Shown: positions 53,157-61,601 of the stretch, in pieces
Numbering within the stretch: the first letter of the stretch is position 1
How the letters are laid out: every line of letters begins with the position of its first letter
Assembly: GCF_003967355.1 (NCBI RefSeq)
Contig: NZ_BIFH01000016.1
Location: 350,881 to 414,880 of the forward strand
Source of the DNA: Embleya hyalina
Lineage (GTDB): Bacteria > Actinomycetota > Actinomycetes > Streptomycetales > Streptomycetaceae
Direction of reading: 5' to 3'
DNA length: 64,000 nucleotides
Program-made: the position numbers and the translations under genes
Notes under the pieces: generated by a model
Seen by the model: the letters and a program-made list of their open reading frames with translations, nothing else
Database searches by the model: none
Told to the model about the DNA's origin: nothing

Positions 53157-55286
53157 TCAGCCGACCAGTACGCTCTCGCGGGCGTCGTCGCCGCCCGGCT
53201 CCGGGTCGTCCTCGTCCGGGTGTCGGGCCAGCTTGCTCGGCCACCAGATCTTCTGCCCGATGTCCAGGGTCAGTGCGGTGACCAGGACCGAGCGCACGAT
53301 GAAGGTGTCCAGGAGCACGCCGAGCGCGACGGTGAAGCCCATCTCGGCGAACGCGACGATCGGCAATGTGCCGAGCACCGCGAACGTGCTGGCCAGCACC
53401 AGGCCGGCCGAGGTGATCACGCCACCGGTCGCGGCCAGGCCGATCTGCATGCCGCGTCGGGTGCCGTGTCGCTTCGACTCCTCGTGGACCCGACTCATCA
53501 GGAACACGTTGTAGTCGATGCCGAGCGCCACCAGGAACACGAACACGAAGAGCGGGAAGCCGACGTCCGTGCCCTTGAAGCCGAGCAGGTGCTCGAAGGT
53601 GAACACGCTGATCCCGAGGGCCGCGGCGAACGACAGCACCACGGTGGCGATCAGCACCAGCGGCGCCACCACCGCGCGCAGCAGCAGGCCGAGCACGATC
53701 AGCACCACGAGCAGGATCAGCGGAATGATCACCTTGTCGTCGTGTTCGGACGCCGAGGTGATGTCCATGCGGGTCGCGGTACCGCCGCCCACCTTGGCCG
53801 CGGCGTCCGGGACCCCGTGCACCGAGTCGCGTACCCGCTCGACGGTGCCGTTGGCCGCCTTCGAGTCGGGCGACGCGATCATCGTCGCCTCGATCTGGAC
53901 CCGGCCGCCCACCGCACCGGTCTGGTGCACCTGGCCGGGAGCGATCCCGGGGGTGCCCTGGATCGCCTGGATCAGCGCCGCCGCGGCGGACTCCTTGCCG
54001 ATCACCACGATCGGGTCGCCGGAGCCTGCGGGGAAGTAGCGCTCCGACACCTCCTGGCCGTGGATCGACTGCGGCTTGTTGGTGAAGGAGTCCTTGTTGG
54101 CGATGCCGTCGCCGTTGAGGTTGGTCAGGCCGATGGTCATCACGCCGAGGATGACCGCGGTGATGATCCAGACCACGCGGGGACCACCGGAGATCTTCCG
54201 GCCGACCCGGGCCCAGACACCCTTCTCGTCGTGCGTGATCGCGTCCGGCTCGAACTGCGGACGCACCGGCCAGAACACCCAGCGGCCGACGATCACGAGC
54301 AGCGCGGGCAGCAGCGTGGTCATCGCGATCAGGCCGACCAGGACACCGAGCGCGCAGACCGGGCCCAGGCCCTTGGTGGACTGCATCTCGGCGGCCATCA
54401 GGCACAACATGCCGACGCCGACCGTGGCGGCGCTGGCCACGATCGCCGGTCCGGCGCGGAACATCGCCGCCGCCATGGCCTCGTGCCGGTCCTCGTACCG
54501 GTGCAACTCCTCGCGATAGCGCGCGATCAGCAGCAGCGCGTAGTCGGTTCCGGCACCGAAGATCAACACGGTCAGGATGGCCGCGCTCTGCCCGTTGACG
54601 ACCAGGCCGGCCTTGGTGAACAGGTACACCACGGCCTGGGCGCTGAACAGCGCCCCCACCGCCGAGATCACCGGGAGCAGCCACAGGACGGGACTGCGGT
54701 AGGTGAACAGCAGGATCAGCACCACCACGCCGAGGGTGGCGTAGAGCAGCGTGCCGTCGATGCCCTCGAACGACTCGGCCTGGTCGGCGCCGAGCCCGGC
54801 GGGGCCGGTGACGTACGACTTCAGGCCCGTCGGGTTGTCCTTCAGGGCTTCCTTGAGCTGGTCGACCGCGTCACCGAGATCGTTCCAGCCGCCGTCCTTG
54901 ACGCTGATCGGGACCAGGATCTGGGCGGCCTTCTGATCCTTGTCGAAGGTCGTGTCCTCGACCTTGCCGGTCACGCCCTTGGCCGTGCCGAACATCGTGC
55001 GGTCGGCGACGATCGCGTCCTTGTCCGCCTGGGTCAGGCCCGACGAACGTTCGTAGACCACCACGGCGGGCACCGTGGTGTCGGGACGGAAGTCCTTCTG
55101 CTCGTTGATCACCTTCGTGGACTCGGCCTCGGCGGGTAGCCACGACGAGACCTCGTTGTTCTGTGCGTCGGTCAGCTTGCTCGCCAGGGGCGCCGCCGCA
55201 ACGAGCAGCACCACCCACAGAGCCAGCACGACCCACTTGGATCGGCGCCCGCACGGCAACGCCGCAAGCGCCTTGATCCGGTTCAT
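53157..55286 (-). CDS. MmpL-type RND transporter
   Basis: 709 residues, 12 helices in two halves. Conserved GADYALLL-like FGAGTDYALLLIARYREE in the first half and ALGIDYNVFLMSRVHEE in the second give the proton-relay Asp residues; large extracytoplasmic loops follow helices 1 and 7. MmpL/RND proteins in streptomycetes export lipids, pigments or drugs. The start is at ATG 55286 with a Lys/Arg-positive N-terminus. Its regulator is not obvious; a TetR gene lies 357 bp upstream on the same strand. Confidence 0.93.
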   Translation of the reverse strand: MNRIKALAALPCGRRSKWVVLALWVVLLVAAAPLASKLTDAQNNEVSSWLPAEAESTKVINEQKDFRPDTTVPAVVVYERSSGLTQADKDAIVADRTMFGTAKGVTGKVEDTTFDKDQKAAQILVPISVKDGGWNDLGDAVDQLKEALKDNPTGLKSYVTGPAGLGADQAESFEGIDGTLLYATLGVVVLILLFTYRSPVLWLLPVISAVGALFSAQAVVYLFTKAGLVVNGQSAAILTVLIFGAGTDYALLLIARYREELHRYEDRHEAMAAAMFRAGPAIVASAATVGVGMLCLMAAEMQSTKGLGPVCALGVLVGLIAMTTLLPALLVIVGRWVFWPVRPQFEPDAITHDEKGVWARVGRKISGGPRVVWIITAVILGVMTIGLTNLNGDGIANKDSFTNKPQSIHGQEVSERYFPAGSGDPIVVIGKESAAAALIQAIQGTPGIAPGQVHQTGAVGGRVQIEATMIASPDSKAANGTVERVRDSVHGVPDAAAKVGGGTATRMDITSASEHDDKVIIPLILLVVLIVLGLLLRAVVAPLVLIATVVLSFAAALGISVFTFEHLLGFKGTDVGFPLFVFVFLVALGIDYNVFLMSRVHEESKRHGTRRGMQIGLAATGGVITSAGLVLASTFAVLGTLPIVAFAEMGFTVALGVLLDTFIVRSVLVTALTLDIGQKIWWPSKLARHPDEDDPEPGGDDARESVLVG

Positions 55287-55643
55287 GTATCCCCCAGCTG
55301 ATGGGCTGATTCCGAACGGAAGCAGCGGTCGATCGACTTCACGGATTCAGCTCTGTGCCGGGTTCGAGAACACGCGACCAAGGCTGTCCGCAGCACCACG
55401 CGTAGCCAACCGTGCGGTGCTGTTATTGCTGTGTGCCATACCGAGATTCGGACCGTCCGGCGCCCCGAAACTCATCGCTTGCCGGCGGTCCGACGGCGGA
55501 TTGTCCTGGACGGACTGCCCCACCGTCCACCGAATACCGCCCAGTTGGGCACAGGGCGGGTTAATAGCTGGTGAACTCGTCGAATCGGCGGGGCTGATCG
55601 ACGGGCGAATCGTGACGCAGCGGACGGATGGGGTCGCCATCGG
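55287..55643. other. 357-bp promoter region of the MmpL gene
   Basis: No convincing gene. GC is locally lower around 55420-55440 (TGTTATTGCTG). A 97-codon minus-strand frame lacks coding bias and a ribosome site and is not called. Confidence 0.5.
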
Positions 55644-56372
55644 TCATGCGTCGGGGGCCGCCGTCGGCTCCGCTTTCGGTCGGCGGGGCAGCGCGACCAG
55701 GCCGTCCAGGAAACGTTCCAGGACGAAGGTGAAGCGCTCGTCGATGTCCGGGCCGGTGAGTTCGCGAGCCGCCGCGACCAGGTGCGGGTAGGTGTCCGCG
55801 GGGAACGCCGCGATGGTGTCGCCGATCGCGGACACCGCGTCGCCGACGGGCACCCCGGCGGCCACGGCCGCGGTGATCGGCCGCTGTTCGCTGTACACGA
55901 ATCCGCTCACCAGCAGGCTCAGGCCGTAGGTGATGTAGGCCGCGTCCTGCCGGCCGAAGCCCGCCTCGTGCAGCATGGCGAGCTGATGCTCCATCACCGC
56001 CGCCATCCCGGGTCCGGACGGGAAACGACCCATCAGGACCCGCGTCGAATCCCGGTTGTTCTTGAGGAACCTCCGGAAGGCCCAGGCGAGTTCGCGCAGA
56101 TCCACGCGCCAGTCGCCGAGCGTCGGCGGCAGTTCGCGGGCGCCGCGGCCGAGCAGGCCGTCGGCGAGCAGGTCCAGCAATTCCTCCTTGTCCCGCACGT
56201 GCCAGTACAACGACGGTGCCCGTACCTCGAGTTCGGCCGCCACCGAGCGCATCGACAGCGCGTCGAGGCCGTCGCGTTCGAGCACGGCCAGGCCCGCCTC
56301 GACCAGCGCGTCGAGGGTCACCGCCGGCCGCTTGCGCGTGCCGTCCGGTCGCGCCCGGCCCTTGCCCGTCAT
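55644..56372 (-). CDS. TetR family regulator of the DHA2 exporter
   Basis: 242 residues. N-terminal TetR DNA-binding domain (about 15-65: MRSVAAELEVRAPSLYWHVRDKEELL) and a TetR_C-type helical domain as in TetR(class B)-like repressors. Divergent from the DHA2 exporter 205 bp away, whose promoter contains two tandem dyads. Expected to repress the exporter until its drug ligand binds. ATG 56372; later in-frame starts are absent before the helix-turn-helix. Confidence 0.92.
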   Translation of the reverse strand: MTGKGRARPDGTRKRPAVTLDALVEAGLAVLERDGLDALSMRSVAAELEVRAPSLYWHVRDKEELLDLLADGLLGRGARELPPTLGDWRVDLRELAWAFRRFLKNNRDSTRVLMGRFPSGPGMAAVMEHQLAMLHEAGFGRQDAAYITYGLSLLVSGFVYSEQRPITAAVAAGVPVGDAVSAIGDTIAAFPADTYPHLVAAARELTGPDIDERFTFVLERFLDGLVALPRRPKAEPTAAPDA

Positions 56373-56536
56373 ACCCACTCCTCGTCGTCGACTCCGCCGA
56401 GGGCATTGTCGTCGACCTCGTTCGGTCGATCCTCCCTCGGAATCAGGTCGATTCCCTTCCGCATTCCGGTCGCGCCGCGAACTTCGGGCGCGGGTTCGGA
56501 TCAATCCTCTTGCGCCGGGGGGCGACGCAATGCAAT

Positions 56537-56569
56537 CTAACACCATTAGGGATCGACTAACGCTGTTAG
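56537..56569 (+). promoter_or_regulatory. Two tandem TetR operators
   Basis: CTAAC-ACC-ATTAG (56537-56549) and CTAAC-GCT-GTTAG (56557-56569), centres 20 bp apart (two helical turns), directly before the exporter ATG at 56578. Confidence 0.85.
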
Positions 56570-56577
56570 GGAGAGTC

Positions 56578-58182
56578 ATGTCGCACGAGTCGGGGGCGGG
56601 GCCGATATCCGGGTCGGATCGGGCCGGCGCGCCGCGTAAGGGGCTGATCCTGGCCACGCTGTGTGTGGCGCTGTTCGTGGCGATGCTCGACAACGTCGTG
56701 GTGTCCAACGCGCTGCCGAGCATCGACCGCGACCTCGACGCCGGGGTCAGCGGGCTCCAGTGGGTGATGGAGGGCTACAGCCTCGTCTTCGCCGCGCTGC
56801 TGCTCACCGGCGGCACGCTGGGCGACCGGTACGGCCGACGCCGGGTGTTCCTGATCGGCCTCGGCATCTTCACGGCGGGATCGGTGGCCTGCGCCCTGGC
56901 CGGGTCGTTGGCGGCGCTGATCGCCGGTCGCGCGGTCCAGGGCGTCGGCGGCGCGCTGTTGTTGCCGGGCAGCATGTCGATCATCCGGCACGTGTTCACC
57001 GACGACCGGGAGCGGGCCCGGGCGATCGGCGTCTGGTCGGGGGTCTCCGGCGCGGGGCTGGCGCTCGGCCCGGCGATCGGCGGTCCGTTGGTGGACACGT
57101 TCGGCTGGGCGAGCGTGTTCTGGATCAATGTGCCGATCGGCGTCGCCGGGATCGTGATCGGCGCCCTCGTGCTCCCGGAGTTCGCCGAGCGTCGCGGGCG
57201 CTTCGACGTACCGGGCGTGCTCCTGGGCGTACCCGCCGTCGGCGCGCTGGTGTTCGCGCTGATCGAGGGCCCGGCCCAGGGCTGGACCTCGGCCCGCGTG
57301 CTCGGCGCCGGCGCACTGGCCGTGGTCGCGCTGATCGGCTTCGTCGGGGTCGAACTGCGCGCCGCCCAACCGATGCTCGATGTCGGATTCCTCCGGGACC
57401 GGGTGATCGGCGCCGCCGTGTGGGTCGGATTCGCGGTCAGCTTCGGGATGTTCGGCGCGTTCTTCTTCCTCGGCCTCTACCTCCAGGACGTGCTCGGGTA
57501 CACGCCGACGGAGGCCGGGTTCGCGTCGTTCCCGTCGACCCTGGCGATCATGATCGCGGCGCCGATCTCCGGGCGGGTGGCGGGCCGGATCGGGCCGCGG
57601 GTACCGCTGGTGGTCGGGCTGACGATGTGCGGGATCGCGCTGGGCGGGCTGTCCTTCTACGGCAAGGACGTGACCTACGCGGAGTTCTGCTGGGTGTTGC
57701 CGTTCCTCGGCGGCGGCATGGGCCTGTGCTTCACGCCGATCTCGATCGCGGTGATGTCCCGGGTCGAACCGGCCCGGGCCGGCATGGCCTCGGCGATCTC
57801 CAACACCGCCCGCGAACTGGGCGGCGTGGTCGGCATCGCCGCACTCGGCGCGATCCTCACGGCGCGGATGTCGAGTCGGCTGGGCGACCTCCTGGACCGC
57901 GCGGACGTACCGCCGGACCAGGCCCGGAAGGTGGTCGACGCGAGCACGTCGGGTGGCGGCGGGGGCATCGGGCACCTGGGTACGGCGCCGCCGGTCGTGC
58001 GCGAGGCGGCCTCGACGGCGTTCATCGACGGTCTGCACCTGGCCCTGTGGACCGGGTCGGCGGTACTGCTCGGGTCGGCGGTGCTGGTGGCGTTCCTGAT
58101 GCGGGAGCGGCCGGTGGCGACGGCGGCGCGGGGGCGGGCCGCGGAGCGGACGGAGGTGGCGGGACGGGGTCGCGGCAGGTGA
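56578..58182 (+). CDS. DHA2 (EmrB/QacA) MFS drug exporter
   Basis: 534 residues, 14 helices. VAMLDNVVVSNALPSIDRDL (motif D), GTLGDRYGRRRVFLIG (motif A) and SGAGLALGPAIGGPLVD (motif C) are the DHA2 exporter hallmarks. GGGAGAG gives the ribosome site, overlapping the second operator, so TetR binding would block both promoter and early translation initiation. Likely confers resistance to a toxic compound. Confidence 0.92.
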   Translation: MSHESGAGPISGSDRAGAPRKGLILATLCVALFVAMLDNVVVSNALPSIDRDLDAGVSGLQWVMEGYSLVFAALLLTGGTLGDRYGRRRVFLIGLGIFTAGSVACALAGSLAALIAGRAVQGVGGALLLPGSMSIIRHVFTDDRERARAIGVWSGVSGAGLALGPAIGGPLVDTFGWASVFWINVPIGVAGIVIGALVLPEFAERRGRFDVPGVLLGVPAVGALVFALIEGPAQGWTSARVLGAGALAVVALIGFVGVELRAAQPMLDVGFLRDRVIGAAVWVGFAVSFGMFGAFFFLGLYLQDVLGYTPTEAGFASFPSTLAIMIAAPISGRVAGRIGPRVPLVVGLTMCGIALGGLSFYGKDVTYAEFCWVLPFLGGGMGLCFTPISIAVMSRVEPARAGMASAISNTARELGGVVGIAALGAILTARMSSRLGDLLDRADVPPDQARKVVDASTSGGGGGIGHLGTAPPVVREAASTAFIDGLHLALWTGSAVLLGSAVLVAFLMRERPVATAARGRAAERTEVAGRGRGR

Positions 58183-58200
58183 TGCCGGGCTGCCGCGACC
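58168..58200 (+). terminator. Terminator overlapping the exporter stop codon
   Basis: GGTCGCGGCA (58168-58177) pairs perfectly with 58191-58200, enclosing the TGA stop. Confidence 0.7.
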
Positions 58201-58231
58201 GCCGTCCGTGCGGCGCTTCGGCGACCGCTCT

Positions 58232-59329
58232 TCAGTACATGCCGCGCATCGCCGTCCGGACCTCGCGCAACGTCTCGTCGGCCACCGCGTTCGCCCGCTC
58301 GTTGCCGGCCCGCAACACACGCCGGACCCGCTCGGGATCGCGCGCGTATTCGGTGCGCCGGGCCCGGATCGGGGCCAGGAACTCGTTCACCGCCTCGGTG
58401 ACGGTCCGCTTCAGCGCGGCGGCTCCCGCGGCGCCGATCTCGTCGGCCACCGCGTGCGGGTCGCGCTCCTGGCACAGCGCGGCCAACAGCACCAGGCCCG
58501 CCACCCCGGGCCGGGCGACGGGGTCGTAGGTGATGTGCCGGTCGGCGTCGGTCCGGGCCGCGCGGATCAGCCGGGCCGTCTCGTCCGCGCTCGCCCCCAA
58601 CGGGATCGCGTTGCCCCGGCTCTTGCTCATCTTGGAGCCGTCGGTGCCGAGCAGCAGCGGCGCGGCCGACAGCAGCGCGTCGGGCACCGGGAAGACCGGC
58701 GAACCGCCCGTCGGGTAGCGCTCGTTGAACCGGCGGGCGATGGTCCGGGTGAGTTCGACGTGCGGCAACTGGTCCTGGCCGACCGGGACCAGATTGCCCT
58801 TGCAGAACAGGATGTCGGCGGCCTGATGGGCGGGGTAGGTGAACATCAGCCCGCTGACCGCGGCCTGCCGCGAGTGCGCGATCTCGTCCTTGACCGTCGG
58901 ATTGCGGTTCAGCTCGGCGACCGAGACCAGGCTGAGGAACGGCAGCAACAACTGGTTCAGCGCCGGGATCGCGCTGTGCGTGAAGATGGTGGTGCGGTCG
59001 GGGTCGATCCCGACCGCCAGGTAGTCGAGCACCAGGCCCTCGACGTATTCGACCAGGCGCTCGGCGACGTCGCGGTCGGTCAGTACCTGGTAGTCGGCGA
59101 TGATGAGGAATCCCTCGACGCCGAGATCCTGGAGCCGCACGCGGTTGTGCAGGGTGCCGAAGTAGTGCCCGAGGTGCAGGGGGCCGGTCGGCCGGTCGCC
59201 GGTGAGCACCCGAAACCGCCCGGGCTTGTACCGGATCCGCTCCTCGAGTTCGGCGCTCCGCAGCCGCGCGGCGGAGGTACCGATGGCGTCGGTCGCGGCG
59301 GTCGTGGTGATATCGAGCAGGTCGTTCAT
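58232..59329 (-). CDS. trpS: Tryptophanyl-tRNA synthetase, attenuator-controlled
   Basis: 365 residues. Class I synthetase with HLGH at 52-55 and KMSKS near 233-237 (SKMSKSRGN), GTDGSKM, and FLIIADYQVLTDRD of the Trp/Tyr branch. Charges tRNA-Trp. An open frame extends upstream to 59545, but the upstream part is the attenuator leader; ATG 59329 is the first sound start. The leader is the arrangement I recall for the auxiliary, indolmycin-resistant TrpRS of Streptomyces coelicolor, induced when Trp-tRNA becomes scarce. Whether this is the auxiliary or only TrpRS cannot be seen. Confidence 0.93.
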   Translation of the reverse strand: MNDLLDITTTAATDAIGTSAARLRSAELEERIRYKPGRFRVLTGDRPTGPLHLGHYFGTLHNRVRLQDLGVEGFLIIADYQVLTDRDVAERLVEYVEGLVLDYLAVGIDPDRTTIFTHSAIPALNQLLLPFLSLVSVAELNRNPTVKDEIAHSRQAAVSGLMFTYPAHQAADILFCKGNLVPVGQDQLPHVELTRTIARRFNERYPTGGSPVFPVPDALLSAAPLLLGTDGSKMSKSRGNAIPLGASADETARLIRAARTDADRHITYDPVARPGVAGLVLLAALCQERDPHAVADEIGAAGAAALKRTVTEAVNEFLAPIRARRTEYARDPERVRRVLRAGNERANAVADETLREVRTAMRGMY

Positions 59330-59402
59330 GATCCGTCTCCCGGTGGGTGGTCGGTGAGCCGCCGCCGGAACGACACCCGCCCGCCTCCCGCTTCGGGACA
59401 CG

Positions 59403-59430
59403 AAAAAAGGGCCGTCCGTACGAACGACCC
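59403..59430 (-). terminator. Trp attenuator: terminator with alternative antiterminator pairing
   Basis: On the minus strand GGGTCGTTCG (59430-59421) pairs with CGGACGGCCC (59418-59409), with U-G pairs, followed by six T (59408-59403): an intrinsic terminator. The competing helix joins GGAGCGACC (59458-59450) with GGTCGTTC in the terminator's 5' arm. GGAGCG can alternatively pair with CGCTCC (59469-59464), completing the classic 1:2, 2:3, 3:4 scheme. Confidence 0.88.
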
Positions 59431-59457
59431 CGGTCAGGCCCGAATGGGCGGTCGCTC

Positions 59458-59499
59458 CTATGTGGAGCGCCACCAACTCGTACCCGATACACGATGCAT
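59458..59499 (-). CDS. Trp leader peptide MHRVSGTSWWRST
   Basis: 13 residues with two adjacent Trp codons (TGG TGG) five codons before the TAG. A ribosome stalling there when Trp-tRNA is scarce would sequester CGCTCC and free region 2 to form the antiterminator, allowing trpS transcription. TATGCT (59511-59506) lies 6 nt before the ATG, so this peptide itself is probably translated from a leaderless mRNA 5' end. Confidence 0.85.
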   Translation of the reverse strand: MHRVSGTSWWRST

Positions 59500-59641
59500 A
59501 CCCCGAGCATAACGCGCCGCCGGCGGTGGAGCACAGCGGACGCAAGACGAGCCCGACGGGTCGCGGGAGTCCGGGTGCGCGGGATCGGGGAGTGAACAGC
59601 CGGCCCCGACCCCCAATGCGCGGGCCGGGGCTGACACTGTG

Positions 59642-60751
59642 TCAGGTGATCGACGCCGGTCCGATCTCCACTCGGCCGTTCGGCCCTTCGAGCCACGTCG
59701 ATCGACCGTCACGGGTCACGGTGACCCCGTGTTGTTCGCGCGTGGGCTCGCCCTGGCCGAGCCACGCTTCGTACGCGGCCTCGATCTCCGCCCACAGATC
59801 ACGTGGTCCGTGCTCGCTCACCTCGAACGAGTCCGCACCCGGTTTGTAGTCGATGGCCGCCCATGACTTCCCATCCGAGTACCAGACCGTGAACTCGTCG
59901 GCCCTGTCGGCTCGTCCGAAGAACGTGCGTTGCTCGACATCGGGCAACCGCAACCCGATCGCGAAGTCCGCGTGTTCCCGCCGCAGGGGACGTGGGTCCG
60001 TCAGGGTGTGTCTTACCCGTGCCGTCTCCGGGTCCGGGATGACGTCACCCACGAACGGCCGACCGTCGAACGCCGAGCGCTGCGAGCGGGCCCACATGAA
60101 GTTGACGTTTCCCACGAAGCGACCGCTCGCCGTGCCGCTGCCATCCACGCACAGGCGTAGCAGTCCGCTGACGTTGTACGAGTTCCCCCAGGGTGTGACG
60201 ATCACCCCGCCGGGCTTCACTTGCTCCACCCACGCGTAGGGCACGTGTCGGACGGCCATGGTGGCGATCAGTCTGTCGTAGGGTGCACCGGGCTCGTGTC
60301 CTTCGAGACCGTCCCCGACGACCATGGTCGGCACGGTCCGGCAGCGCTCGCGCAAGACCTTGTGAGCGGCGCCCGCGACCTGTTCGTCGATCTCGATCGT
60401 GATCATGCTCCCTTCGGTCAGCGCGGCGGACAAGAGCGCGCTTGACCATCCGGTTCCCGTACCGAGTTCGAGCACGTGGTGATTCGGGCGGACGTCGAGT
60501 TGCTCGAGCATGAGCCGAACAAGGGACGGCATCGATGCGGACGACGTGGGGATCATGTCGCCGCTGTCGGTGCCGTCGTCCATTTGGATGACAAGAGGCA
60601 CGTCCGCCTCCACGGCGGCCGCCCATGCGTCCGGGTCCGTGTCGCGATTGATCAGCTCGTCGTCGACTCCCCACACGACGGCGGGAATGTACAGGCGACG
60701 GGGCGTGTCCTCGAAAACGTGATCCCAGAAGGGGCCGGGGCGACCCGTCAC
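59642..60751 (-). CDS. PIMT-like (protein L-isoaspartate) methyltransferase, RiPP-maturation type
   Basis: 369 residues. The SAM motif LELGTGTG lies at 94-101, preceded by SSASMPSLVRLML as in protein-isoaspartate methyltransferases, and IEIDEQVAGAA forms motif II. After the methyltransferase core an extra C-terminal domain of about 150 residues (from GNVNFMWAR) marks the group that methylates Asp in ribosomal peptides (lanthipeptide, graspetide and imiditide clusters). GTG 60751 overlaps the stop of the upstream 42-residue peptide (GTGA), and GGAAAAGG is its ribosome site; an in-frame GTG at 60808 would lie deep in the peptide gene. Likely methylates an Asp of that peptide, giving aspartimide after cyclisation. 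Confidence 0.85.
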   Translation of the reverse strand: MTGRPGPFWDHVFEDTPRRLYIPAVVWGVDDELINRDTDPDAWAAAVEADVPLVIQMDDGTDSGDMIPTSSASMPSLVRLMLEQLDVRPNHHVLELGTGTGWSSALLSAALTEGSMITIEIDEQVAGAAHKVLRERCRTVPTMVVGDGLEGHEPGAPYDRLIATMAVRHVPYAWVEQVKPGGVIVTPWGNSYNVSGLLRLCVDGSGTASGRFVGNVNFMWARSQRSAFDGRPFVGDVIPDPETARVRHTLTDPRPLRREHADFAIGLRLPDVEQRTFFGRADRADEFTVWYSDGKSWAAIDYKPGADSFEVSEHGPRDLWAEIEAAYEAWLGQGEPTREQHGVTVTRDGRSTWLEGPNGRVEIGPASIT

Positions 60752-60876
60752 TTGTCCTTTTCCGGGTTCGTAGGGTCGTTCGTCGGGATCGGCTTGTCCT
60801 TCGGCCACTGCCCATCCCGCTGCCTTTGCGGAGTCTTGTCGTCCCCGTCCTTGTCGGGCTTGCCGTGCTCAGGCAT
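60748..60876 (-). CDS. Small charged peptide, probable RiPP precursor (imiditide-type)
   Basis: 42 residues, starting MPEHGKPDKDG and ending NDPTNPEKDK; about two in five residues are Asp, Glu, Lys or Arg and there is no Cys. It contains Asp-Gly at DKDGDDK and at RDGQWP, the dipeptide most prone to aspartimide formation, and a single Trp. GGGAGG stands before ATG 60876. Its stop overlaps the methyltransferase start, so the pair is translationally coupled. This matches the two-gene arrangement of imiditides, whose PIMT-like enzyme modifies an Asp of a small precursor. The product is inferred. Confidence 0.72.
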   Translation of the reverse strand: MPEHGKPDKDGDDKTPQRQRDGQWPKDKPIPTNDPTNPEKDK

Positions 60877-61238
60877 CGTCGAGCCTCCCGAATTGTCGAA
60901 TGGATGTCCATTGTGCGTGCGTACATCCGGTGTGTGGTCACGAACACCCATATGGGGTATGAACTTCCGCTTCGGCCGTGCGGGGCAGGTAGTGTTCGAC
61001 CAACTGTGCACGGAGGTTGTCGACTTGCCCTCCGTGGACGGCTGATGGAGTGGATCGGGTAGCGCGCCGCGGTACGGACCTCCTCGACGGTCCCGCGCGG
61101 CTTGGCGCGGCGGAATCGCGTTCGGGATTTCGATCCGACATTCTGTGCGCCGGGATGTCGAGAACGGTCGGCGGGCTCCGACCCGGATACGAGCGGCCCG
61201 CAGGGGCCGGACGCAGCGGACGCACGAGGAGCGAAGTC
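60877..61238. other. Promoter region between the peptide gene and the YCII-sigma operon
   Basis: No further gene. The left part (60890-61010) is clearly lower in GC than the window average and contains the expected minus-strand promoter area of the peptide gene; the right part holds the ECF-type promoter at 61156. Confidence 0.55.
61156..61183 (+). promoter_or_regulatory. ECF42-type promoter, copy 1
   Basis: TGTCGA (61156-61161), 17 bp, CGAC (61179-61182). The surrounding GATGTCGAGAACG and GCTCCGACC are repeated exactly at 62877-62906. This matches the TGTCGA/CGA promoter type known for ECF42 sigma factors. Confidence 0.85.
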
Positions 61239-61601
61239 ATGAAGTTCATGTTGCTGATCTACAACCGCCCCGGTTTCGTGGAGGAGCTTTCCGAGGCCGA
61301 GCGCACCGAGCTGTTCGGCGAGGTCGACGCGATCATGGCCGAGCTGACCGCGTCCGGTGAACTGCTCGGCGGCGAGGCGCTCGCCGACCCGGCGCAGACC
61401 AGGACGGTCCGGGTGCGGGACGGGGTGCCGGCGGTCACCGACGGCCCGTTCATGGAGGCCAAGGAGCACTTCGCGGGGTATCTCCTCGTCGAATGCGAGA
61501 GCACCGAGCGGGCCACCGACATCGCCGCCCGCTGGCCGGACGCCAGGCGGTGGGCGATGGAGGTGCGGCCGGTGATGTCCGAGTCGGGGACGGAGATGTG
61601 A
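61239..61601 (+). CDS. YCII-related (DGPF domain) protein
   Basis: 120 residues. KFMLLIYNRPGF start and TDGPFMEAKEHFAGYLLVE carry the Asp-Gly-Pro-Phe signature that names the family. Proteins of this type are encoded next to ECF42 sigma factors; their biochemical role is not settled. GAGGAG precedes ATG 61239. Its stop overlaps the sigma factor start (GTGA), so both are produced together from the ECF-type promoter at 61156. Confidence 0.9.
   Translation: MKFMLLIYNRPGFVEELSEAERTELFGEVDAIMAELTASGELLGGEALADPAQTRTVRVRDGVPAVTDGPFMEAKEHFAGYLLVECESTERATDIAARWPDARRWAMEVRPVMSESGTEM

Noticed and set aside
53106-55139. Long plus-strand frame opposite the MmpL gene
   Set aside because: Antisense shadow of a clear 12-helix transporter.
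55347-55640. 97-codon minus-strand frame before the MmpL gene
   Set aside because: No codon bias, no ribosome site; region reads as promoter.
59329-59545. N-terminal extension of TrpRS by 72 codons
   Set aside because: The extra stretch overlaps the attenuator leader and terminator, which explains that DNA better.
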